From Chara braunii (taxonomy: Eukaryota; Streptophyta; Charophyceae; Charales; Characeae): a DNA stretch of 50,736 nt. Numbering within the stretch: the first letter of the stretch is position 1; each line of letters starts with the position of its first letter. The stretch is taken from the NCBI GenBank assembly GCA_003427395.1, contig BFEA01000623.1, positions 109,510 to 160,245 on the forward strand. Reading direction: 5' to 3'. The notes under the pieces were generated by a model. The model did not search any database, had not been told where the DNA came from, and saw only the letters and a list, made by a program, of their open reading frames with translations. Of the stretch, positions 32,647 through 44,925 are shown piece after piece. A program made the translations under genes and the position numbers.

Positions 32647-33064
32647 CGAGAACGAGATGTGTTGGAATTGTGTTTTTCTTCGACTCTTCTGCGCAATTTT
32701 GATGCATGGCGCAAACCATCTTTTCGCTCGTGGTTATCTCGGGTCTTTCTTTTCTGTAAATTGATGAATGGTTGAGTTTATCCCTCCCTTGCTCCTCCCT
32801 CCTTCGAATTAGTTGTGGACTCAGTCAATTGATTGCCCGCACTCGATCTATGTATGCTCTCTGGTTAGTTCCTAGAAATGGTATAACGCGAGTGATTGGA
32901 TGTTTTGATGCATGAGTGCTTGTCGTTTCCTCACCTTTTTCCTTCCTGTAATATGGATAAGCATGTCGATTGATTAGATGACTGTCTCACCTTGAGCTTA
33001 CCAAGCGACATCTCTTTGCCGACGGGTCGATGTGTACTAAAAATTGCGAGAATTCCTAGTCTGA
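31723..33064. other. No recognised gene; AG microsatellite
   Basis: Unique AT-moderate DNA. A (AG)n run of about 32 units lies at 32581-32644. Frames through it give Glu-Arg or Ser-Leu repeats and are not credible genes. Confidence 0.5.
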
Positions 33065-33568
33065 TTGAAGGAAGATCTTATGCACGCACGTATACGCCCG
33101 ACTGAGGGAGGTCATCACGTACACGAGTGTCTACAGGATCTTCCCCTGATCACACTGCCGGTCGAGCACCCCGAATGTATGGATTCCCACCCCACCACGC
33201 AGCATGACTATCGAGATTCCCTTCCGGATTACAGACCGCGAGTGTCCGAGGGATCACGAATTCTAGAAGTATTGGGAACACGTATGTTTCTCTGCACGCT
33301 CGAGGACAAAGCTCCCAAAGTTTTTATATCCAACAGGAACCGAGCGCATCTGCAAGTGGGATATTGGGCGGGCCTTAGAACGTATTCCGATATCCCCGAC
33401 TGCCCTAGCTCGTACACGTGTCAGGTCATTGTTGAACCTGGTATTGTTATCCTAGAAACAAAGTTTCGTCCCTATCACCGTTTATTGCCCTTTCACTGCC
33501 TGATCATTGCCCCTTGGCGTGCACTCGCCCCCTACTGGCCACAACCTCAATGTTCCGAGTGCCTGTGA
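33065..33568 (+). CDS. Unrecognised 167-codon open frame
   Basis: One of the longest gap-free frames in the window outside simple sequence. It begins MKEDLMHARIRPTEGGHHVH and ends PQPQCSECL. Residue composition is protein-like, with a Pro/His/Asp-rich first half and a hydrophobic stretch (RLLPFHCLIIAPWRALAPYW) near the C terminus that is too polar at its edges to call a membrane helix. No family is recognised. It could be a fragment of a decayed retroelement gag or pol, or an exon. GC-rich composition makes chance openness possible. Confidence 0.25.
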   Translation: MKEDLMHARIRPTEGGHHVHECLQDLPLITLPVEHPECMDSHPTTQHDYRDSLPDYRPRVSEGSRILEVLGTRMFLCTLEDKAPKVFISNRNRAHLQVGYWAGLRTYSDIPDCPSSYTCQVIVEPGIVILETKFRPYHRLLPFHCLIIAPWRALAPYWPQPQCSECL

Positions 33569-35039
33569 GACCACGCCTACCGAGCATCAGGATTCATCCG
33601 GCGAACCCGCTCGGAAGCCGAACAATGGGAACATAGCCTCCGGCTAAGGCCGGCCACGTCCGATTTTGAGATCTGCGAAACCCGCCGACGACGGGTGTTG
33701 TACCAACGGGACAGCCATAGCGTCCCGACGGTACATAAAATACGAATCCATCCCAGGCGACGGGACCAACAGAGGTGACCGCCCCGTTCCACGAGGCCTA
33801 AAACAGAACCCTCGTCCTTCGCGCACCCGCTTGCATTCATATCCCTGAGACTTGACGCAGGAGATCTCAGTTCCGACCTGGGACTCCACCCCCATTTTCC
33901 TAAAATCCTTGGCACACCCCTTTTTCGCACTTCCAGACCCACCTTCACTCCGAACCAGGAAGTCGCGCCGGGCGTGAGGTTAGGGCATCACAGCGCTGCG
34001 CCTCCACCTTTCGCGACACTTTTACGTTCTTACGAAAACGAAAAGAAGTGGGATCTGGCCCTTAGTAAAGAAGTGCGTACTCACACCTGGCAGCACTATG
34101 TGTATCTGTCCTTATTCACCGGCGCACCTGTATGCATCTGGCTGCAATTGCGTGCAGAAATAAGTAAAGAAGTGCTCATGTCAATCTTGCCCTCGGATAC
34201 GGAAATAGGGCCTCGCTCCACCACTCTAGACCATGTGTAAAACGAGAGTGAATCCGCTAGAATGGGGAAAGATACACCGCCATGATTTATTTTTTTTTGT
34301 CTTTTGTGCATGTCGAGAGTAGTGGAGCGAGGCCCGCTTGGGCAGGCCAGTGTGATGATGAATATCTCAAGGTCGTCGCGCTTTCAGAACAGACATAATA
34401 CATGGGGGAAGAAAACCCTCGCGATTTTTTCTTTTTTTAAGACAACTCAATCATTCCTTATAAAATCGTTTTGAGGCCGGGGACCTCACAATTCGATCTG
34501 GGGTACTGACAGCATCAACCAGCTTAGCTTACAGGCCTGCGCCTGCAGAAAGTCCCCACTTCCAAGTTCCTAATTAGGGAAAATCGCTGCCTGCGGAACT
34601 TGATATAAAGTTGAACACACAGATTACCAATCTGCCTAGGAAGTTGGGTGAAACTAATACTAGATGAACTGAAAGTACACTGCCCTTCTGGATAATTAGA
34701 ACCACCACTGGGTAAAGCATCTAGAACGGGGCCTAATCTAAACTAGTCTGGGACTAACTCGGCCCAGAAGACATTGTCCAATTCCTACCAGCACCCTCCT
34801 ACCAGCCCACGGCAGCCCTGGTCAAGATTTCAGAAACGACCCTTCTCAGACTCGGAGATTAAACGACACATCAAGCAGGGTCTGAAACACGCCATCTGGT
34901 TCGATTGGAGGAGGAAGACAAAGTCTGAATTACTCGGTTCGACACCAACTCTGGTTCAATTGGAGTAAATTGGGACAAGCGGTTGACCCGAAACTTACCT
35001 CAGGATTGCGGTTTCTTCGGCGACGCGCATATGTCACTT
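33569..35039. other. No recognised gene
   Basis: GC-moderate unique sequence. Frames at 33577-33948 (-) and 34774-34968 (+) have no domain. Confidence 0.4.
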
Positions 35040-36706
35040 GGCTTTCTTGAGTGAGTCACTGCGCGTTCGACACCAATTCACTCAAAGTCAGTCGGTGGAC
35101 GACTCAGACTCCCTTCACACCTGTGTGCACTCACACATTGCTTGACCCTTTTGCTTTGAATGTTCAAAAGAAAAGGTTGAGTGGGGTTGTGGGCATCATG
35201 CATGAGTGAAAAAGTGGGTCTGACGTGAGTTGTGGGACTTTGCTTGTTTGTTGTCTGCATGGTGTGCAGTTGAGTAAAACGACTGTATGAAAGTGGGATA
35301 AAATGTTATTTGACAAAAGGACAAAGAGTTTCGCCTCCTTACATTTTTCCTTTCGTCTGTGAGCTGGGTGGACTTGCTTGCTATTTTTGAAGGATAATCG
35401 ATAGGTGCCGTGAGAAAATGAATTTTGAAAATAGAAAGAGAATCAAAGCATAATGAATTTAACTCTTTCCAAGGATTAATCATTTCTATCCTGAACGACT
35501 TTATCTACCTTTACCTGTTCAAGTGATTCTCATTCTCTATCACCTCTGACTCTTTTCATCTAAATTACCTTAGGCAAGAGAGGATGAGAATAACTGAAGA
35601 TTTACTTGTGGCGGATGTTTTCTCTCTTTCAAGGAAGCATCTGGGGCGGGGGTTCGTTGCTTTAGGAGCCGACCCTGTTATCGACCAAGAGTGGACCGTT
35701 CTACGGGAGGGTACTTTGCCGATTCGGTGGAGACGGTCCGACTTCTAAGATCCGAGTCTTGTGCTCGGGCGAGGAGGAGGAGTACCCCAAACCACTGCCT
35801 ACAGGGAGAGATATGCAACACCTCAAGTAATGCACCTAATCAAGAATCATTCACAAAACAACGTGTCATCCAAGAAAACTAAGGATCTGCGAAGACGAAT
35901 GTACGTGTTTAATCTTAGGTCGGCGGTATATGGAATGAACAACTTCGACAACGCATCTCATCAAGTCAAAACTATGATTATTCGACAACCGTGTCAGCTG
36001 CATATATGTTATTGTCTAAAGCCAACTCCTCATTGGCAACTGTATGATTTTTGTAGAGATCGACCCGGGATGGTCGAGTTTTTGGGTATCTAATGATGAT
36101 TTTGATTTTTTTTATTATCATTGCAGATGGGATATACATTCTTATCGACTAAGTACAGTTCCTTTTAGTATAACTATGTGTGATTGTTATAACTTTCTTT
36201 TGATTAGTGTTTAAACGAGCAAGGAGGTTTCACGCTTGGTTGAGACCATCCTTGTCGATCGGCGTACGCTCCGTACTTAGGAGATCAACGCCCAAAGGAA
36301 CGGACGACGTCTGAGTTTAATAGGCGTTTCAATCGTGCATACCTATACTACAGCGAGCGAGCAAACGCCCTCGGCTGACCCACCCCTACAACTGCATATA
36401 AAATTTTTTGCACGTGGGTCAGTAGCTCGATAGGGATACACCCCTAAGGGTGGTGACAGGCCCTTAGGGAAGAAAGTTGTGCCCCACGAGAACCTATACT
36501 GTCCTAGGGGACCGCAGGATGTACCGCTGGCGCACCCGGTTAGATTGGCAAAGGGATGTCACAACCACGATCGTCTCGGCGGTTCGCAGAATGTTTTGCG
36601 GTGTCGCCAAGTTGTCTCTATAGTTTTTGTTTTAACTCCTGCGTGACATGGTTCGGAAGACTCCCGCCTCTTCGAGAGAAAATGCGGGGGCCGATGCGCT
36701 CGACAA
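35040..36706 (+). repeat. Family C, plus-strand copy 2
   Basis: Direct match to 21530-23260. It ends at CTCGACA (about 36698-36704), immediately followed by family B at 36706. Confidence 0.85.
36279..36539 (+). repeat. Shared structured module, copy M6 (in family C)
   Basis: The clearest GGTGACA hairpin: CCCTAAGGG (36442-36450) and CCCTTAGGG (36461-36469) with a 10-nt loop TGGTGACAGG. Confidence 0.85.
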
Positions 36707-36872
36707 TGTGACCTGAAGGGTTTGAACACTGGCTCCCGATGTCACTATATCGCTCTCATTTGGATGAAATCTTGGTGCTTTTTAGCTCTATTCGTTACAT
36801 GACTATTTTGACTTCTACATGATTGATTGTAATTTTGTTTTCTGTATATCGCGCTCACTCATATTCTTTGCA

Positions 36873-37071
36873 TTATTATTATTATTATTTTTTTTATTAT
36901 TTTTTTTTTAATTATTATTATTATTATTATTATTGTTGTTATTATCATTATTACTATTACTATTATTACAATTATTTTTATAATTATTATTATTATTATC
37001 ATTACTATTATTATTATTATTATTATTATTATAATTATTATTATAATTATTATTATTATTATTATTATTAT
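36873..37071 (+). repeat. Imperfect ATT microsatellite in family B copy 2
   Basis: ATT units with interruptions (ATC, ACT, ATA), about three times longer than in copy 1 at 13463. Confidence 0.95.
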
Positions 37072-38684
37072 TTGTTGTTACTATTTCGCTACTTACACCG
37101 TTTGTTCTGACCTGATTGTTAACGCAATCAGGTATATGCTTGTGAACCTCGTGCCTAGTTAGAGTCATGGTCGACTTCGTTCACGCTGGCCTAGAGCAAG
37201 TGTAAGTCCACACAAGGTCATCTAGGCAGGAGGACATGGAAGATGAAATGAAAAGGTAGAGAGAAAAAAAGATGAAAGGAAACAAAAAAGAGAAATGAAG
37301 AAGGAGATAAGGACAAAGGATGAGGAAAATGAGAAATAGAATACGAAATAAAAAGACGGGCGAAGTCATTTCTCATTCTCATCATATACACCCTTGTTTT
37401 TACTCACCCTCCACTACTTTATAGTTAATTGACGTATGTATGTAGGGCGGGTGATAGGATAAGGCTTCAGGGTGAGGGACATCCAATTACTCGCCTCTAC
37501 GTGTATACATATCTTAGATTGTTAGGTTGATAGACTATAAATGGGGTACTCCTCTGCTGGTCATCCCATGGTCTGTCTAAGTCTAAAACAGTTAGACTAA
37601 AACAAATGGTTGGATACTCATGACTGAGTCATCCTACTACTTGATCGAGTTCATATTAGTAAGTATGATGACGGCTTTAGTGAGGGTTTTCTTACTTCAT
37701 TCTTACATTTGATCGGATTATATTATAGTCCTCCGTTAGAATTGAAGTTCATACTATTGAACTTCATTTAGGGGCATGTCCAGAGCGAGAGAGGTATTGA
37801 GACGTTGTTGATCGGCGTGTGATTGCAAGTCATGTTAATGAAGAAGACTCATTGTGAGTCTATACAAGACTACATGTTGTTGCCTTATGGTAACAGGTTG
37901 GTTCGTCAACTCAACTCTCACTCACCCATGACACCCACACTTTGCATCTACCTTTGCACTAAATGGTATTTCTGATTTTCGGGTCAGTGTCTGAAGGGTG
38001 TGTGTTTGATCAAAAGAGGTCCTTGAATGATGGAGTCGAAAAAAGGAATGTCTGGCAGAGGGGTTTGAAACCACAAGTGTAATTTGCGTGGAAGTAAATG
38101 AATGGTTCACTCTGTTAAGATTGTGTAATATGATTGACTATTGTTTGCAGGTCAGTAAAATGACCAACCATGCTTCGTTCACGCAACTCGCATTGATAAC
38201 TTATGCTTACTTGGCTTTGACTCCGACACTCCATCGACTCATAACCTTTTGTATATTTGGTTTGGATTTTTCGACTTCACTCTTCCTTGATGCTAAACAG
38301 ATTAGGACAATTGGCAAGGTCAGAGAGCCTTAATCATGTTATTTTCTTTGAAAGGTCATGAGCCTACCTTTTTTATGCATGTTCTGAAAGGTCATGAGCC
38401 TATTTTTATTTGGGATGACTGTTTGAAAGACCAAGAACCTAGTGTTTGTTTCTCTTCCAAAAGTTAAAAGCTATGTTTATTCTGATGTTGTCGTCCTTTG
38501 TGTGAAAATGTAAAGACATCTCATTGCCTTTCAGTCTCAACTTTTGAAATATATACATTATGTTTGTATTGATTTGAAAGAATTTTAGATGATATATATA
38601 ATTTATGGGTAAAGTGCAGATATGTTAAAAAATAATGTGCACGAAAGATCGTAAGTCAAGTCGACCTGAATTGTAACTCGGTCC

Positions 38685-38938
38685 GGGAGATCAACGCCCC
38701 GATGCCCGACACGTAAACGGGTCAGTCTTAGGCATTCAACCACTCGTATATCTATGCTACGACGATCGAGAAGAAGTCTTCGGCTGACTTACCTCTGCAA
38801 TTGCAAGTAAAAATTTCCGTACATAAGTCGGTAGCTCAGCAGGGATACGCCTACTTAAGGGTGGTGATAGCCCCTCAGGTAGAGGTGAGTTGTACCTCAC
38901 GGAACTATGTCCTGTCGCAGGGAGCTGCGAGTACCAGG
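38685..38938 (+). repeat. Shared structured module, copy M7, interrupted
   Basis: Carries the module landmarks up to 'cctgtcgcagggagctgcgagtacc'. The last part ('gctggtacgc') follows the insertion at about 40022. The loop reads GGTGATA. Confidence 0.75.
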
Positions 38939-40016
38939 GTTGTCGAGCCCCGGCCCCGGGGCCCCGGNNNNNNNNNNNNNNNNNNNNNNNNNNNNNNNNN
39001 NNNNNNNNNNNNNNNNNNNNNNNNNNNNNNNNNNNNNNNNNNNNNNNNNNNNNNNNNNNNNNNNNNNNNNNNNNNNNNNNNNNNNNNNNNNNNNNNNNNN
39101 NNNNNNNNNNNNNNNNNNNNNNNNNNNNNNNNNNNNNNNNNNNNNNNNNNNNNNNNNNNNNNNNNNNNNNNNNNNNNNNNNNNNNNNNNNNNNNNNNNNN
39201 NNNNNNNNNNNNNNNNNNNNNNNNNNNNNNNNNNNNNNNNNNNNNNNNNNNNNNNNNNNNNNNNNNNNNNNNNNNNNNNNNNNNNNNNNNNNNNNNNNNN
39301 NNNNNNNNNNNNNNNNNNNNNNNNNNNNNNNNNNNNNNNNNNNNNNNNNNNNNNNNNNNNNNNNNNNNNNNNNNNNNNNNNNNNNNNNNNNNNNNNNNNN
39401 NNNNNNNNNNNNNNNNNNNNNNNNNNNNNNNNNNNNNNNNNNNNNNNNNNNNNNNNNNNNNNNNNNNNNNNNNNNNNNNNNNNNNNNNNNNNNNNNNNNN
39501 NNNNNNNNNNNNNNNNNNNNNNNNNNNNNNNNNNNNNNNNNNNNNNNNNNNNNNNNNNNNNNNNNNNNNNNNNNNNNNNNNNNNNNNNNNNNNNNNNNNN
39601 NNNNNNNNNNNNNNNNNNNNNNNNNNNNNNNNNNNNNNNNNNNNNNNNNNNNNNNNNNNNNNNNNNNNNNNNNNNNNNNNNNNNNNNNNNNNNNNNNNNN
39701 NNNNNNNNNNNNNNNNNNNNNNNNNNNNNNNNNNNNNNNNNNNNNNNNNNNNNNNNNNNNNNNNNNNNNNNNNNNNNNNNNNNNNNNNNNNNNNNNNNNN
39801 NNNNNNNNNNNNNNNNNNNNNNNNNNNNNNNNNNNNNNNNNNNNNNNNNNNNNNNNNNNNNNNNNNNNNNNNNNNNNNNNNNNNNNNNNNNNNNNNNNNN
39901 NNNNGGGCAGGGCCGGGGTTGTTTTTGCGGGGGCGGGGGTCGGGTAGCCCCGCGGCGGGGGTCCGGGGTTGAAACCCCTACCCCGGCTTGGGGCCCGGGG
40001 ATCCCCGCGTGACAAC
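38939..40016. mobile_element. Extremely GC-rich insertion containing an assembly gap
   Basis: The edges are GTTGTC (38939-38944) and GACAAC (40011-40016). The visible flanks (38945-38967 and 39905-40010) are almost pure G and C with runs such as CCCCGGCCCCGGGGCCCCGG. Bases 38968-39904 are N (937). The element splits a module otherwise continuous at 15164-15430, so it is an insertion. Its content is unknown, and the GC extreme probably caused the gap. Confidence 0.7.
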
Positions 40017-40135
40017 GCTGGCTGGTACGCATGTTCGAAGTGGTATCTCCAGCTGACTCAGTCAAAAAACAATTACCTTAATCCTGCGTGACACGATCGT
40101 GAGGTCCTACTCTTCGCCGCAGGGTGAGGGACCGT
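40017..40135 (+). repeat. Family B copy 2, right end
   Basis: Matches 15415-15535, including 'gagtggtatctccag.tgact' and 'attaccttaatcctgcgtgacacga'. Confidence 0.85.
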
Positions 40136-41167
40136 TGTGCCTGACAGGTGGTGCCGTTACCGAGGATCTCGCTTTCCAGCCGTGGTCCTCAGTAAACAAA
40201 CTCATGTATAGTAAAGACGATGATCACGGCAAAAACGATAACCTTTAAATAACGCTAATATGACTTATGATATATGAGTGAAAGTAACCGTTGGCTAGAT
40301 ATTAAAAAGTTACATGTGGAAGTGTGAAGTTATGTTGACAATGTTGATGAATTTCGCATTGTTCAGGGGGTATGGGATAGTTGGAAGTCTATGTCAGAAA
40401 GACAACTCGTGAGGGTGATACTTTTACACAAAACTTAGAAGTAGGTTAGCAAACGATTTAGGATCCTTCCTTTTGTTTACATACTCAGGCCATTCGTTCG
40501 AGTAACCGCGTCTGTCGACTCAAGTTATTGGAAGGTTAGTGAGTACATTGATTCTCGAAGGGGTCGAGGAGAGATAGAAACGTAACTAGATATTTTATTT
40601 ATTTTTGGATAGTTTACTCTGACTTTGGTCCACTTTCTTTGTCTGTATCTCCATAGTCATGCGTAAGTTGTAGGATTATGACAGACTTTCGTTCCTTGTG
40701 CAGTGGAATAGACTAGTCAATGTATTACTTACCACGTTAGAATATAAAGAAATCACCACTGCTTTCATTTGTGTAAGTAATAGAAACATCAATAATCGTT
40801 GGATACTTTAAAGTTTACATGTCCTAGCACATTATGTTTTTCAAACCTGATTCTTTAATGGGGGTTCATTACGAATAGTTTAACTATGAGGGTTATATCT
40901 TAACCTTGCCTTTGTACTACTTCTCGTATAAAATAAGAAACACTTAGATCCGAGATTATTTTAGATGAAAAACCGTGAGGGACTTGCTTTGGACTTCCTC
41001 ATTTAGTTTGAGTATGAACCCCTAACAATTGTGAAATCCATAATGTAAGTATGATAAATATCTTAGAGGTACCATTGACATAGACCCTAGTATAGTTAGA
41101 GTCTTTGAGAATAATGTAAAATTGTGACTAAACAATTCAGATAATGATTTTACACAGTCGTAGCGTA
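40136..41167. other. No recognised feature
   Basis: AT-rich unique sequence between family B and family A copy 2. Confidence 0.4.
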
Positions 41168-42316
41168 ACCTGTGGGAGTAATCATTGTTATGTGTTAGAG
41201 AGATCTTGATACCTGCCTCGCCTTCATATACACTTCACGTAGCATTGTTGTCTCAGCCTCCTATGTCTTATGACCCAATGTTATCCACTAATGACAAGCG
41301 AGTTAGCAGCAGAAAATAAAATTGAGAATGTAAGGGTAAAAGGAGAAAATCGTTAGAATAGGCAGGCATGATAATCATCGAGACAAGGTATTAGAGACGT
41401 CACGACTACGAGGAGACTCGTAATTCTTTACGCGTATTAAGTGATCATGATATTTTTATATCAACATCTGCATCCACTTCTGTCTAAATCATCAGTTGAT
41501 TTCTATGTTAGTGGCAAGATATTATTTTATATTCCTACTAGGCTATAGGCAGCATTGTCATTCCCAAGGAGGACGAGCTTGGTAATATTACATTCATGTG
41601 CTTTCAAACCACCCATATGCAAGTTTTTATTATCTATGATGTTATCTCTTGCCTTCATCCGAGTTTCGTCATCTGCTTAAATTATTAGCTTGACAAGTTT
41701 TTTATCTATTGTTTATTATGGAAAGTCAATGAAGTTCTACAAGTAGAACGACTCCATATATCCTGCTCACTACCCTGGTCTATCATCAATATACTCTGAT
41801 TATATTGTGATAGTTATAGCGTCATAATGATTCTTAATAAGTTGGGTTATTATAATACATTGGAGCATTAGTTCATAACGTTTATTTCTCATGAGCACGT
41901 CATGTCTTCTCTAACCTTGGTTTGATGCGATCCGAGGACAGACCGGGATGCTTTGTCTGTTGTTAAAGCAAAGTGTCAGCTCGAACCAGTAAAAAACATT
42001 TCATGGTTAGCTACCCGGCGAACGACCTTTAAACCATAAAGAGGAGAGAAGGAGATAGTCAACTCGATCTAACTTTATTTATACTCATGCTCAATTTATT
42101 ATCATGCTCGACAAGCGTAGTCATTTCTGATTGCTATCTCACTTCTATATAGTTCCCGCCTAGCCTTGCTCACATCATGATTTCCTTAATCATATTGGCG
42201 TACTATAAAAGATGAGTGTGTTAAAACGCCCAGGCCACAAAAGTTGGAAATCAACAAAATGAGAGAAAGACAACAAGAGAATGTCTCCGAAAAAAACTAT
42301 TGACTTCACAAGAAGG
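41168..42316 (-). repeat. Family A copy 2, inverted block
   Basis: Reverse complement of 700-2281 without the 357-bp fold-back insertion. It is joined directly to the direct-orientation block at about 42367. Confidence 0.85.
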
Positions 42317-42366
42317 GGAGAAGGATTGATGACGGAAAACGAGAATGGGGAAGAGCACGGGAATGG

Positions 42367-44757
42367 TATGAGATTGTGTCATTATCAGGATGACTGGCAA
42401 AAGCATACCATCTCCCTTGGTAAAAATGACTTAGTATGCGAGGAATGTTATACCACACCTTATCATGATATAAGTCACTCTTCTGTATTTGTTTGATAAT
42501 AGGTTCCCCTCCTATCTTTATCCAACCTTGTTCTTGATACTTAACCGTCCGTCTTCAACTGTCTAGCCCTGCGTTTCCACCACCATTGTACGTACATGAT
42601 CCACCGTTCGTTTTGTAAGTCGTGCCAATAGATCACTACGTATAGAGTATACACTTTTCTTTCTATGCCATATCAATTTATATGGGGTTAGCTCTTACCC
42701 ACCATATAGGGGAATTGTCTGAAAAGCAAGCAAAGTGGGTTCAAGTGATGCTTGTCCTGAACCACCAAGACTTGAGCGTTTGTTATAATAAGTCTTGGAT
42801 TTTTAATCTGGGTTACTGTCAAAAGTATAATAAGGGTCGAATCTCCTTTATCTCTTGTTATTGTAGTACCTCTCTTGAAAGACTATAAAAATTCTCGTTG
42901 AGGTAGGAAAAGGAGACGATGTGTACCATTACTTCCCTTTTGGAGTTGGATGATGTATGTAAATGTCGAATAGACCTCTTGAACTCTGGAAAATTATATA
43001 GTGGTTAGGCTACGTACTTGAAGACCACGTATTTCGCGAGGTCATGCGTCATACTTTCTAACTATAGGATTGTAAATCAAACTAACTCTATTGGTTATTG
43101 CTACAGAACCTAAATAGATCGTTCAATTCTTAGAGCAATATGATATATGTCCTAATGTTAGACTAAGTTTTCCGATAATACTCTAACTCTGCAGGTTGTA
43201 TCATACAACATATGAGTTTAAGACTATCTGTTTAAAATAACTATCCTCTCTGAAAACCTTATGAATATAGTAACACTATGAAAATATACAGAGTAGTCTA
43301 CCTGTCCGCATTATACTGTAGCAAAGTTGTCTACTCGATAAGTACGTTTAAGTAGTGACAGATTAACGTATATCATATTTATTCTGACACAAAGAACTTC
43401 GATCTTTGACATATATTTCGAAAGGCAAACTTAGGGTGTGTCTGATCATAAGACCTTATAAATATCAATCATAGTTATAATGTGAGATTGTATGAGTAGA
43501 TAAATAAAATAAAAGTAAGCAATACTTTGCGTAGATAATTAGAGACCGACTAGTTAGTAAAAATAAATTTATAACATTATGGCAGTATGGTATAGAGTTT
43601 GATGAGTATGGTTGTTTATTGCAATAATAGTTAAACCTTAAAAAATCATGAGATATAAATTAATTATTTTATCACCCACTTAGTGATTAATTAATCCTTA
43701 GATACGAATAGTACAGTGAGCGTAATATTAGGTCATTTACTTGAAAAATTTGTAGTTGTTTAAGGTTGTATATGATAGAGTATGATAATGAATTAGCTTC
43801 AGGGTTCTATGTATAAAGAGTCCGATCAGATTTATCTTATTCTTAAAATAGATATGAATAGACTCGTACTTTGTCGATTGGTTAAACATTTAAAATTGTA
43901 TCATGGGATTATCTATTTAAATAACTATCTCTTTAAATAATGTGATACTTTATATGATCAGAGTATGAAAGTATTCACTTGAGAGTTATCCAAGTCCTTG
44001 AACTACAGTATCGTATAAAGAGTGATAGAACTACTTAATTCCCACTATGACAAATGTGTATGATTGAGTATGAATAAATGTATGTGAGAATGAATAATAC
44101 ATGTTCAAGTGTTGTATGTCTTGTTCTTTGTTGAATGAAGTTATAACTGGTTATGAATATATATGTTTATGGATTGTTTGGTGACTGTTTGTGTCTGTTT
44201 GGCTATGTTTATGAATTGCTTTTATGAAATTCACGTTCAGCATGGGAATGGAGGTGAATGGAGTGACCCACCTTTGAAGAAAATAAATTCTCGCATGAGA
44301 TGTCAGCATGCAAAGTCTGTCCTTGCAGAAATTCTCGCATGAGATGTCAGCCTGCAAAGTCTGTCCTTTGAAAGATTGCAACGTTGATTGTTACTTTTCC
44401 AAACAGCTTAAAGAGAGTATAGTGAAGTTCCATAGATAGTAGTGAGACTCACGCCAGAACAATGTCTCTGGTCTGTAGTGAGGTGTTGTCAATTTTTCAG
44501 ATGGGTAGACGTGACTACACTATTATCGAAGGGGAGGAAGATGTTAGGGACCTTATTAGGAAGTTGTCCGTAGAGAAGGCAGTTGTTATTTGTCATGAGG
44601 TAAGGAGTGGTTACCTAACCTTGTGTCGGGCAGGGCCACCTCGTCTCCATGGTCAAGCCCTAACCAACCTGGAGAATGTGAGATGGGGCCGTTCGACTCT
44701 GTTGACAGAAAACTAATAAATTCTCATCATTGGAATCGGTGGGAGATGTGGTGAGTC
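42367..44757 (+). repeat. Family A copy 2, middle block
   Basis: Direct match to 2564-5437, lacking the 524-bp element (empty site at about 43703). It contains the frame 44462-44716 related to 5069-5386. Near 44281-44370 a phrase ('gaaattctcgcatgagatgtcagc.tgcaaagtctgtcct') is duplicated. Confidence 0.9.
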
Positions 44758-44779
44758 TCAACGTGTCATCTTCATTGCA

Positions 44780-44925
44780 AGAGGTGAGCACTCGATGAAC
44801 TAGGGTGGCCCAAAACTTGACCAACCCCAAGGAAACTCCGAATACTTGCAACTGAGCATCACGCAAACAGACTTTGGGTGCTAAGATCCAAAATCAAAAA
44901 GGAAACAGCCAGCAAGACATGTTGG
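44780..44925 (+). pseudogene. Mitochondrial LSU rRNA fragment (domain II)
   Basis: Spaced matches to the bacterial 23S region around 980-1090: GAGCACT, ACCAACCC, AACTCCGAATAC, ATCACG, GGGTGCTAA and GGAAACAGCC. The continuation is absent; the sequence passes directly into a GACACGAAG/CTTCGTGTC hairpin. Too short to function. Confidence 0.85.

Larger units (their letters stand above)
36706..38938 (+). repeat. Family B copy 2, left part
   Basis: Matches 13310-15400. The right end is interrupted by a GC-rich insertion with an assembly gap and resumes at 40017-40135. Confidence 0.85.

Noticed and set aside
32397-32764. Open frames with Ser-Leu or Glu-Arg repeats
   Set aside because: Artefact of the AG microsatellite at 32581-32644.
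21500-36706. A single LTR retrotransposon with the two plus-strand family C copies as its LTRs
   Set aside because: No primer-binding site after 23258, no polypurine tract before 35040 and no gag or pol between them were found.
38801-40065. Open frames of 346-403 codons
   Set aside because: They consist almost entirely of the N gap (38968-39904) read as unknown residues.
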